From assembly GCA_035719045.1 (NCBI GenBank), contig DASTGO010000445.1, positions 1 to 6,789 on the forward strand: a stretch of 6,789 nt of DNA, read 5' to 3'. A program made the position numbers and the translations under genes. This document shows, in pieces, positions 1 to 5,844 of the stretch; the stretch's first letter is position 1, and every line of letters starts with the position of its first letter. Source of the stretch: DASTGO01 sp035719045. GTDB lineage: Bacteria; Actinomycetota; Actinomycetes; Actinomycetales; Kineosporiaceae. The notes below the pieces were generated by a model, which worked only from the letters and a program-made list of their open reading frames with translations, was not told where the DNA came from and did not search any database.

Positions 1-1368
1 CGCGTAGGGGGCGATCGACTCCAGTTGCCGCATCACCCGGTCGTACTGCCGGTCGGGGAAGACGTGCACGGACAGGATCGGGCCGAAGTACTCCGTCGTG
101 AACATCTCGTCGGTCGGGTCGTCACCGAGCAGGATCGTCGGGCGGACGAACCAGCCGTCCCTGTCGTCGTAGCGGCCCCCGGCGATCACCTGGACGCCCG
201 CGGCGGAGCGGGCCCGTTCGATCGCGGCGACGTGGTTGGCGTACGCCCTGTCGTCGATCACCGCGCCCATGAAGTTCGACAGGTCGGTGACCGGCCCCAT
301 GGACAGCCCCTCGGTGACCGAGACCAGGTCGTCCTTGAGCCGCCGCCACACCGAGCGCGGCACATAGGCCCGCGACGCCGCCGAACACTTCTGCCCCTGG
401 TACTCGAAGGCACCCCGGACCAGGGCGGTCCGCAGCACGTCGACGTCGGCGGAGGGGTGGGCGAGCACGAAGTCCTTGCCGCCGGTCTCGCCGACCAGGC
501 GCGGGTAGGCCCGGTAGAGGTCGAGGTTCTCGGCGACCGTGCGCCACAGCATCCGGAAGGTCCCGGTCGACCCGGTGAAGTGGATCCCGGCCAGGTCCGG
601 GTCCTTCAGTGCCACCTCGGACACCGCCTTGCCGTCCCCGGTGACCAGGTTGATCACCCCGGGTGGCAGTCCCGCGGCCTCCAGCAGCCGCATCGTGAAG
701 TGTGCGGCGAAGGCCTGGGTGTGGGCCGGCTTCCAGAGCACCACATTGCCCATCAGGGCCGGGGCTGTGGGCAGGTTGCCGCCGATCGCGGTGAAGTTGA
801 ACGGGGTGATCGCGTAGACGAACCCCTCCAGCGGGCGGTGGTCGGTGCGGTTCCAGACGCCCTTGCTGTTGACCAGCGGCTGCTCGGAGATCACCTGGCG
901 GGCGAAGTGGACGTTGAACCGCCAGAAGTCGATGAGTTCGCAGGCGGAGTCGATCTCGGCCTGCTGCACGGTCTTGGACTGGCCGAGCATGGTCGCCGCG
1001 TTGAGCACCTGCCGCCAGGGGCCGGACAGCAGTTCCGCCGCCTTGAGGAACACCGCGGCCCGGTCGTCGAAGCTCATCGCCCGCCAGGCGGGGGCGGCGG
1101 CCCGGGCCGCGTCCAGGGCCGCCCGGGCGTCGTCCCGGGTGGCCAGCTTCATGGTGCCGAGAACCTGCCGGCGGGCGTGCGGCTGGACGACGTCGAGCTT
1201 GCGGCCCGAGCCCATCACCTGCCGGCCGCCGATGGTCATGGGCAGGTCGATCCGGGTGCCGGCGAGGTCCTTCAGCGCCGACTGCACGGCCTCACGCTCG
1301 GCGCTGCCCGGGGCGTAGCTGAGGTTGGGCTCGTTGACGGGTTCGGGGACCCGGGTCACGGCGTCCAT
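1..1368 (-). CDS. pruA: L-glutamate gamma-semialdehyde (delta-1-pyrroline-5-carboxylate) dehydrogenase, C-terminus cut by window edge
   Basis: Oxidises glutamate semialdehyde (from P5C) to glutamate with NAD+, the second step of proline catabolism, in the cytoplasm. The 456 visible residues read as an aldehyde dehydrogenase of the long P5CDH type: TPFNF near 188-192 (N191 the likely oxyanion Asn), WKPA with K213, FTGSTGTF at 264-271, the general-base Glu in ETGGKD (E294), the catalytic Cys in GQKCSAASRAY (C328), and EYFGP at 426-430. Family members are about 540 residues, so roughly 85 C-terminal residues lie beyond the left edge. The ATG at 1366-1368 is chosen because AGGAGG (plus-strand 1374-1379) sits 5 nt upstream. 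In actinomycetes pruA is commonly followed by putA (proline dehydrogenase), which would be outside the window here. It is transcribed away from the hydrolase gene; a promoter and operator candidate lie just upstream. No frameshift is seen. Confidence 0.96.
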   Translation of the reverse strand, partial: MDAVTRVPEPVNEPNLSYAPGSAEREAVQSALKDLAGTRIDLPMTIGGRQVMGSGRKLDVVQPHARRQVLGTMKLATRDDARAALDAARAAAPAWRAMSFDDRAAVFLKAAELLSGPWRQVLNAATMLGQSKTVQQAEIDSACELIDFWRFNVHFARQVISEQPLVNSKGVWNRTDHRPLEGFVYAITPFNFTAIGGNLPTAPALMGNVVLWKPAHTQAFAAHFTMRLLEAAGLPPGVINLVTGDGKAVSEVALKDPDLAGIHFTGSTGTFRMLWRTVAENLDLYRAYPRLVGETGGKDFVLAHPSADVDVLRTALVRGAFEYQGQKCSAASRAYVPRSVWRRLKDDLVSVTEGLSMGPVTDLSNFMGAVIDDRAYANHVAAIERARSAAGVQVIAGGRYDDRDGWFVRPTILLGDDPTDEMFTTEYFGPILSVHVFPDRQYDRVMRQLESIAPYA

Positions 1369-1400
1369 GGCAGCCTCCTGAAGGGGGAATGATGGGATGA

Positions 1401-1429
1401 ATTCTGGTATGCAGCCTTGTATACATCAA
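1401..1429 (-). promoter_or_regulatory. Candidate sigma-70/HrdB-type promoter of pruA
   Basis: On the minus strand, TTGATG (plus 1424-1429) matches four of six bases of TTGACA. It is followed after exactly 17 bp by CAGAAT (plus 1401-1406), which matches four of six bases of TATAAT. This would start transcription near 1394, giving a leader of about 25 nt that contains the AGGAGG ribosome binding site. The stretch is much more AT-rich than its surroundings. The spacing is ideal but the boxes are imperfect, so this is a reasoned guess. Confidence 0.5.
1405..1426. promoter_or_regulatory. Candidate operator: TGTATACA palindrome plus degenerate second copy
   Basis: TGTATACA at 1418-1425 is a perfect 8-bp palindrome. 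On the minus strand TGTATACAA is followed by TGCATACCA with a 12-bp period, matching at 7 of 9 positions (TGYATACMA). Both copies lie between the predicted -35 and -10 boxes of pruA, where a bound repressor would block polymerase. Sites with GTATAC cores are typical of GntR-family regulators, but proline genes in actinomycetes are also placed under PucR-type regulators. The regulator cannot be named from this window. Confidence 0.45.
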
Positions 1430-1532
1430 GCCCGTCCGATGGCGGAGTCCGGCCACCGACAGTGACCGGGAGCACGACACACGGCATCCGAGCGGTCTGT
1501 GTTCAGGGCACGGGAAACGGTTGGATAGCGGG

Positions 1533-2423
1533 GTGACCCCCGCCCCGGCCTGCCTCACGGTACGCGTTCCGACACGCCTGGGACCGGTCGCCGTGCGGGT
1601 GTGGCCGGCCGTGGACGTGCCCTCGGCGCCGCGTCCGGTCCTGCTCGCCTGCCACGGCTGGACCGACTCCGGGGAGGTGTTCGGGCCGGTCGCGCAGGCT
1701 CTGGACGGGCATTGGACGGTGATCGCCCCGGACGCTCCCGGGCACGGCGACAGCCCGTGGACGCCCGCACCCGTGTACTGCGTGCCGGACCACGTCACCG
1801 GGCTGGCGGCCGTCGTCGACGCGCTCCCCCACGTGGACCGGCACCGGGCGCCGGTGGTCGCCTACGGGCACTCCCTGGGAGCGCTGTCCGCCGCCCGGCT
1901 GGCCGCGGCCCGGTCGGGCGTGGTGGCCCACCTCATCCTGGAGGACCCGGCCCGGACCACCCCGCGCCGGGCGCCCTCCGTCCCGCTGATGCGGACCTGG
2001 CTGCGGGACCTGCAGGCCACCGACCACGCCGGCCGGGTCGGATACCTGGTGCGGGAGCATCCGGACTGGCCGGCCGACGAGCACGGGCCCTGGGCCCGCA
2101 GCAAGGCGGAGGCGGATCCGCGCCCGCTGGACGGCCCGGTGGACTGGGGGCCGTCCCTGCCGGTGCTGCTCGCCGAGGTCGGCTGCCCGGTGACGATCCT
2201 GCGCGGCGAACCCGCCCGGGGCGGTCTGGTCTCCCGGGCGGGGGCGGCGCGCTGCGCGGCGGTCTGCGCGGGCGGCGCCGACGTGATCGAACTGGGCACC
2301 GGCCACAACCCGCGCCGGGAGGCCCGCGCCGAGGTGCTGGCCGTGCTGCGGGCGGTGCTGGAACGCTGCGGCGCCGGGACGGGCGCCGGTCAGACCCGGG
2401 CGCGGGTGAACCGGGACAGGTAG
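1533..2423 (+). CDS. Alpha/beta hydrolase
   Basis: A 296-residue cytoplasmic alpha/beta-hydrolase fold protein with no signal peptide. Visible features are the oxyanion-hole strand HGWTDSG (41-47), PDAPGHGDS (66-74), the nucleophile elbow GHSLG with S114, and the catalytic His in GTGH (H258). At the acid position after strand 7 the sequence is LRGEP (223-227), so the acid appears to be Glu226 rather than the usual Asp. The substrate is unknown; esterase, lipase or other C-X hydrolase activity is possible. The start is uncertain: a TTG at 1521 would add four residues. The GTG at 1533 is preferred because TTGGAT at 1521-1526 resembles an actinomycete -10 box at the distance expected for a leaderless mRNA, and neither start has a good Shine-Dalgarno sequence. 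It is divergent from pruA and its last 34 bp overlap the converging kinase gene. Confidence 0.88.
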   Translation: MTPAPACLTVRVPTRLGPVAVRVWPAVDVPSAPRPVLLACHGWTDSGEVFGPVAQALDGHWTVIAPDAPGHGDSPWTPAPVYCVPDHVTGLAAVVDALPHVDRHRAPVVAYGHSLGALSAARLAAARSGVVAHLILEDPARTTPRRAPSVPLMRTWLRDLQATDHAGRVGYLVREHPDWPADEHGPWARSKAEADPRPLDGPVDWGPSLPVLLAEVGCPVTILRGEPARGGLVSRAGAARCAAVCAGGADVIELGTGHNPRREARAEVLAVLRAVLERCGAGTGAGQTRARVNRDR

Positions 2424-3406
2424 TCCTCCGCGAGGTCGCAGCTGGTCCGGGTGTACTGCGCCCCCAGGGACCGGGCGAGCTCGGTGTCGTGGTGGGAGCC
2501 GATCCAGGCCACCAGCAACAGCCGGCGCAGCAGCACGAAGGTCGGCAGCTCCGCCTCCTCCCGCGCCGACAGCTGGGCGAGCTCGCGGTAGCCGCTCACC
2601 CAGGCGTCGATCAGCTCGGGGACCCGCGGGTCGTGCTCGATGAAGGACAGTGAGGCGCCGAGGTCGTACAGGTACCAGCCGAAGCCGCAGTCGTCGAAGT
2701 CGATGACGTCCACCCCGCCCGTCGCACCGGGGGCGGGGTCCACGATCAGGTTGGCCAGCCGCATGTCCGCGTGCACCAGGCCGAACCGGTCCGATCCGGT
2801 GCCGAAGGCGGCCAGCCGCTCGGCGAGCAGGGCGTCCAACCGGCCCAGCACCGCACGCTCCTGCGGTCCGACGGCGATCCCGTCCTGCCATCGACCCCAG
2901 TGGCCGCGCGGGCCGATCGAGGTCTCGTAGTCCCAGCGGAACCGGGTGAAACCGGCCGGGGGTCGCCAGTGGCGCGCGTGACGGTGCAGCCGGGCGGCGA
3001 TCGTGCCGAGGGTCCGGAAGTCGTCGACCAGCCGGGCCCCGGCCGGTTCCACGCCGTCCACCCAGGCGAACCTGATCGCGTACCGCCGCTCACCGTCGGG
3101 GTGGGTACCGCGGACCACCAGGGAGCCGTCCGTCGCGGGCAGCACCGCGGGGGTGGACACCACCCCGTCCGCCCGCAGCGCCCGGATCCAGGCCAGCTCG
3201 CTGCGGATCGCCGCAAGCGAGTGGTAGCCGGGGCGGTTCACCCGCAGCACGCTGCGCTCGCCGGTCCGGGGGTCGTCCAGCCGGTAGGTGGCGTTCTCCG
3301 AGATGTTGAGCAGGGTCAGGCCGGTGTCGGGAGGCAGGCCGTACGCCGTCAGGGCGTCACGGGCGATCAGCGCCAGCCGGTCGGTGTCCGTGGCCAGGTC
3401 CGCCAC
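2390..3406 (-). CDS. Phosphotransferase of the APH / homoserine kinase II-like family, substrate unknown
   Basis: A 338-residue soluble kinase of the aminoglycoside phosphotransferase fold (APH enzyme family). An N-lobe nucleotide-loop candidate is NISENATYRL (34-43), followed by VLRVNRPG (53-60). The catalytic loop is VHADMRLANL (211-220) with H212, the presumed base D214 and N219. The metal-binding segment is VIDFDDCGFGW (234-244) with D236. The length suits small-molecule kinases of this family such as type II homoserine, hydroxylysine or choline kinases. The name APH does not imply antibiotic resistance, and nothing nearby identifies a substrate. The frame stays open far upstream through GC bias alone; the start is set by the GAGGAG ribosome binding site. 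It converges on the hydrolase with a 34-bp overlap and diverges from the PilZ gene. Confidence 0.88.
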   Translation of the reverse strand: MADLATDTDRLALIARDALTAYGLPPDTGLTLLNISENATYRLDDPRTGERSVLRVNRPGYHSLAAIRSELAWIRALRADGVVSTPAVLPATDGSLVVRGTHPDGERRYAIRFAWVDGVEPAGARLVDDFRTLGTIAARLHRHARHWRPPAGFTRFRWDYETSIGPRGHWGRWQDGIAVGPQERAVLGRLDALLAERLAAFGTGSDRFGLVHADMRLANLIVDPAPGATGGVDVIDFDDCGFGWYLYDLGASLSFIEHDPRVPELIDAWVSGYRELAQLSAREEAELPTFVLLRRLLLVAWIGSHHDTELARSLGAQYTRTSCDLAEDYLSRFTRARV

Positions 3407-3412
3407 CACGCT

Positions 3413-3418
3413 CTCCTC
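3413..3418 (-). promoter_or_regulatory. Ribosome binding site deciding the kinase start
   Basis: GAGGAG on the minus strand is followed by two adjacent in-frame GTG codons. The first GTG (3407-3409) is only 3 nt away and the second (3404-3406) is 6 nt away, so the second is taken as the start. The difference is one residue. Confidence 0.7.
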
Positions 3419-3538
3419 TTCCGTCGTCCGGTGGTGTCCGCGGGTCAGTCTGCCGCCCGGACGGTCCGGTCCGGTCACCGCGGTCCCCGGGCGCCGGGCC
3501 GCGGCGGCACACCGGAACGGCTCAGGTCCGCCCGCAGC

Positions 3539-3563
3539 CGGCCGACCAGTGGACCGTCGGCTG
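3539..3563. repeat. Short inverted repeat in the kinase/PilZ divergent gap
   Basis: GCCGAC (3541-3546) and GTCGGC (3556-3561) form a 6-bp inverted repeat around a 9-nt centre. It can be extended by a wobble and one further pair to 3539-3563. CCGACCAGT within it recurs at 3605-3613. In DNA this GC-rich a 6-bp inverted repeat is weak evidence of function. I see no convincing -10/-35 pair for either gene in the 241-bp gap 3407-3647. Confidence 0.25.
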
Positions 3564-3647
3564 AGGCACCGGCTCGCGGGGGCGGTCCGGACGGCGGCCG
3601 TCGACCGACCAGTCCCGCCGAGTCGGCGTCCACGGAAGGACCGTCCG

Positions 3648-4427
3648 ATGTTCCGCAGCAGTCTCAAGGCGCCCCCGAGACAGGTTCTGCCCGGCGTCAA
3701 CACCCTGGTCAAGCTGCAGCTCACGGTCCCGGACGGTTCGGGGCCGCGCCCGCTGCACCTGTCCTCCCGGGTGGAGGACGTCGACCAGTCGTGGCCGGAG
3801 GGCGATCCCCTCACCCTGCGGTCCACCCTGCAGACCCGGCTGTACGTGGCCGCCCCGCACTACCCCGGGGATCTGGAGGAGCCGGCCCCGGGCAGCCCGT
3901 GCCAGGTCACCTGGCCGACGCCGGTGGGGCTGTGCGAACTGCCGACGCGCTACGAGGGCCGGGTCCGGGTGGGGCCGGCGGTGCGGGCCTGGCGGCTGGC
4001 CGTCACCGCGCCGGCGACCCGGGCGCAGCGGCGGCGGTACTTCCGGGTCCCGTGGATCAGCCCCGTGACCCTGGAGATCCGCGGCCCGGCCGGTGCCGAG
4101 GTCGACGGCCTGGAGGACGGCGACGGACCGCCCGGCCGGCTGCAGGTGTTCACCGGCACCACGGTGGACCTCAGCGAGGGTGGGCTGCGGGTCGGGCTGC
4201 CGACCCCCGGGCTGCCGGACGGCACGCCGATCCGGGCCCTGCTGCCGATCCGGGACCAGATCCTGGTCATCCCGGCGACCACCGTGTGGCACCGGACCGC
4301 CCCGGTACGGGCTTCCAGACTGGTCGAGGTCGGGGTCAGCTTCGACGACGTCGAGCTCTACGGGGACCTGCTGCGCCAGGTGGTCGTCGACGAGCAGCTG
4401 AGGGCCCGCCGGCTCGGACTGAGCTGA
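3648..4427 (+). CDS. PilZ domain protein, YcgR-like; predicted c-di-GMP receptor
   Basis: A 259-residue soluble protein. The C-terminal half carries both halves of the c-di-GMP binding signature of PilZ domains: RRYFR (R129 and R133 of the RxxxR motif) and DLSEGG (D174, S176, G179 of the D/NxSxxG motif). The N-terminal half (about 12-115) is beta-rich and fits a YcgR-type N-terminal domain. Between the two motifs lie 40 residues, including an acidic, Gly-rich insert (about 147-163), which is longer than I expect for the family. No membrane segment is visible. YcgR proteins slow flagella in flagellated bacteria; here, next to a glycosyltransferase gene, a role in controlling polysaccharide synthesis is more plausible, by inference. 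The ATG is preceded by AAGGA (3636-3640) at 7-nt spacing. The frame upstream is open but lacks protein-like sequence. A structured spacer separates it from the glycosyltransferase. Confidence 0.9.
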   Translation: MFRSSLKAPPRQVLPGVNTLVKLQLTVPDGSGPRPLHLSSRVEDVDQSWPEGDPLTLRSTLQTRLYVAAPHYPGDLEEPAPGSPCQVTWPTPVGLCELPTRYEGRVRVGPAVRAWRLAVTAPATRAQRRRYFRVPWISPVTLEIRGPAGAEVDGLEDGDGPPGRLQVFTGTTVDLSEGGLRVGLPTPGLPDGTPIRALLPIRDQILVIPATTVWHRTAPVRASRLVEVGVSFDDVELYGDLLRQVVVDEQLRARRLGLS

Positions 4428-4454
4428 GCCGGTCACGGAGCCGAGCCGGCCACG
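4426..4454 (+). repeat. Imperfect 12-bp direct repeat directly after the PilZ stop codon
   Basis: GAGCCGGTCACG (4426-4437) and GAGCCGGCCACG (4443-4454) differ at one base and have a 17-bp period. The first copy starts inside the TGA stop of the PilZ gene. The first 11 bases of either copy can pair with 4457-4467: the second copy with one G-U pair, the first with two. Confidence 0.6.
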
Positions 4455-4467
4455 AAGTGGTCGGCTC
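4443..4467 (+). terminator. Strong hairpin downstream of the PilZ gene, probable terminator or attenuator element
   Basis: Bases 4443-4453 pair with 4457-4467 in an 11-bp stem with a single G-U pair, closed by a three-base GAA loop. The CGAAG apex is a known very stable type. It begins 16 nt after the PilZ stop. There is no T tract after it, which is common for actinomycete terminators. Its right arm is shared with the alternative hairpin at 4456-4484. Confidence 0.6.
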
Positions 4468-4484
4468 TCAACCGGCCGACCACT
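4456..4484 (+). promoter_or_regulatory. Alternative 10-bp hairpin, mutually exclusive with 4443-4467
   Basis: AGTGGTCGGC (4456-4465) and GCCGACCACT (4475-4484) are perfect reverse complements around a 9-nt loop. The left arm is the same segment used as the right arm of the preceding hairpin, so an RNA can form only one at a time. Two weaker hairpins follow before the glycosyltransferase start: 4489-4494 with 4502-4507, and 4518-4523 with 4530-4535. It may simply be a second terminator stem. No T tract follows. Confidence 0.45.
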
Positions 4485-4556
4485 CCAACGCCGTAGTCAG
4501 CACGGCGGACGCGGTGCCGACCCTCTGAGGGGTCGTCATGAGCTGAGGGAGCCATC

Positions 4557-5822
4557 GTGCGGATCGCCATGATCGGGACACGCGGAGTGCCGGCCCGCTA
4601 CGGCGGCTTCGAGACGGCCGTCGAGGAGATCGGGGCCCGGCTGGCCCGGCGAGGCCACGAGCTCGTCGTCTACTGCCGGGGCGGCGACCGGTCCCCGCAG
4701 TTCCGGGGGATGCAGCGGGTGAACCTGCCGGCCGTCCCGCGCCGGACGCTGGAAACCCTGAGCCACACCGCCGTCTCGGCCTGCCATCTGCTCATCCACC
4801 GGACCGACGTGGCGATCCTGTTCAACGTCGCCAACGCCCCGCTGCTGCCCCTGGTCCGGGCTGCCCGGATCCCCGTCGCGGTGCACGTCGACGGGCTGGA
4901 GTGGCGCCGGACCAAGTGGGGGCCCAACGGGAGGCGCTACTACCTGGCTGCCGAGAGGCTCGCCGTGCGCTGGGCGGACGAGCTGATCGCGGACGCCCGG
5001 GGCATCCAGGAGTACTACCGGACCCGCTACGGCGCCCAGAGCCGGTTCCTGGCCTACGGAGCCCCGCTGGTGGCCGCCCCCGACCCGGCGAAGCTGGCGG
5101 CCGTCGGCCTGGCGCCCGGGGGCTATCACCTGGTGGTGGCCCGGATGGAACCGGAGAACCACGTCGGGGTCATCGTGCGCGGCTACCTCGCCCACCGGGC
5201 CGAGCTGCCGCTGGTGGTGGTGGGGTCGGTGCCCTACCCCGCGGAGCACGAGGCTGAGATCAAGCGGCTGGCCGCCACCGACGAGCGGGTCCGGATGCTC
5301 GGCAGCGTCTGGGACCAGGACCTGCTGGACTCCCTCTACGCCGGTGCCGCCAGCTACCTGCACGGGCACTCCGTCGGGGGCACCAACCCGTCCCTGCTGC
5401 GGGCGATGGGGGCCGGCGCCCCGGTGATCGCCTGGGACGTGAACTTCAACCGGGAGGTCCTGGGCGGCACGGGCGCGTTCTTCTCCTCCCCGGAGACGGT
5501 CGGCGACCTGGTGCTGGCCGTGGAGCAGGACCGGGCGGCGGCGGTCCGGCGCGGACTGGCCGGCCGGGAGCGCGCGACCGCCTGCTACAGCTGGGACCAG
5601 GTCGCCCTCGGGTACGAGCAACTCTGCGAGGACCTCACGGTCGGGGTCCGCCGCGCGGAGGCCGTGCTGCACCGGGTCCCGTCGGCGCGGCGGATCCCGA
5701 CCGCACGCCGGGCAGCCCCCGAGGAACACCTGCTGCCGGAACCGGTCGCCGGGCAGTCGCCCACGCGGCCGGCCCGTCCGGGCGGCACCCCCGGCACCGA
5801 CCCCCCGCGGGATCAGCCGTAG
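4557..5822 (+). CDS. Family 4 glycosyltransferase with N-terminal DUF1972 domain
   Basis: A 421-residue GT-B fold glycosyltransferase, probably cytoplasmic or membrane-peripheral, that would move a sugar from a nucleotide donor to a glycan or lipid-linked acceptor. The N-terminus (IGTRGVPARYGGFETAVEEI, 6-25) is the hallmark of DUF1972 proteins, which include WchF-type rhamnosyltransferases of capsule synthesis. The donor-side half contains VVARMEPENH (193-202), a variant of the usual R-x-E-P-E-K motif, and GHSVGGTNPSLLRAMGAG (270-287) where GT4 enzymes normally carry the E-x7-E motif. That motif is not recognisable here. From about 365 the tail is Arg/Pro-rich and looks disordered. The GTG start has GGGAG (4547-4551) 5 nt upstream. 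Donor and acceptor are unknown; rhamnose is a guess from the family. It follows the PilZ gene on the same strand after 129 bp and converges on the beta-helix gene. Confidence 0.9.
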   Translation: MRIAMIGTRGVPARYGGFETAVEEIGARLARRGHELVVYCRGGDRSPQFRGMQRVNLPAVPRRTLETLSHTAVSACHLLIHRTDVAILFNVANAPLLPLVRAARIPVAVHVDGLEWRRTKWGPNGRRYYLAAERLAVRWADELIADARGIQEYYRTRYGAQSRFLAYGAPLVAAPDPAKLAAVGLAPGGYHLVVARMEPENHVGVIVRGYLAHRAELPLVVVGSVPYPAEHEAEIKRLAATDERVRMLGSVWDQDLLDSLYAGAASYLHGHSVGGTNPSLLRAMGAGAPVIAWDVNFNREVLGGTGAFFSSPETVGDLVLAVEQDRAAAVRRGLAGRERATACYSWDQVALGYEQLCEDLTVGVRRAEAVLHRVPSARRIPTARRAAPEEHLLPEPVAGQSPTRPARPGGTPGTDPPRDQP

Positions 5823-5844
5823 GTCACGGGATCAGCCGTAGGTC
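5808..5844. repeat. 18-bp tandem duplication (19-bp period) containing both convergent stop codons
   Basis: CGGGATCAGCCGTAGGTC occurs at 5808-5825 and again at 5827-5844, identical and separated by one base. The first copy contains the TAG stop of the glycosyltransferase (5820-5822). The second contains the TGA stop of the minus-strand beta-helix gene (plus 5832-5834). The genes end 9 bp apart. Neither protein end is altered by the duplication. I see no hairpin terminator here. Confidence 0.9.

Noticed and set aside
25..1392. Long plus-strand open frame opposite pruA
   Set aside because: Shadow of the pruA codon bias: its translation is Gly/Arg/Val/His-rich with no domain, while the minus strand reads as a clear dehydrogenase.
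1503..2891. Minus-strand open frame across the hydrolase and kinase genes
   Set aside because: Antisense or off-frame shadow of both genes, with an Arg/Gly/Ala-rich translation.
2390..3406. Antibiotic resistance by aminoglycoside phosphorylation
   Set aside because: The APH fold is shared by many metabolic kinases, and no resistance-type neighbours or mobile elements are present.
3456..3595. Several GTCCGGAC/GGTCCGG-type palindromes in and near the kinase/PilZ gap
   Set aside because: Short, GC-only palindromes are expected by chance here, and none lies at a recognisable promoter.
4209..4223. 15-bp sequence shared with 6679-6693
   Set aside because: It lies in unrelated coding contexts and is made of common GC-rich codons; a chance match is likely.
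2771..4528. 585-codon plus-strand open frame spanning the kinase, the gap and the PilZ gene
   Set aside because: It crosses two well-supported genes in other frames and its translation has no family features; it is open because stops are rare at this GC content.
4457..4528. 23-codon GTG-initiated leader peptide in the PilZ/glycosyltransferase spacer
   Set aside because: No ribosome binding site, and no run of regulatory codons as in amino-acid attenuators.
4538..4546. ATG-AGC-TGA mini-frame just before the glycosyltransferase ribosome binding site
   Set aside because: Only two codons and no ribosome binding site of its own; probably chance.
4536..5729. 397-codon minus-strand open frame opposite the glycosyltransferase
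   Set aside because: Low-complexity translation without motifs; the plus strand carries the full DUF1972/GT4 signature.
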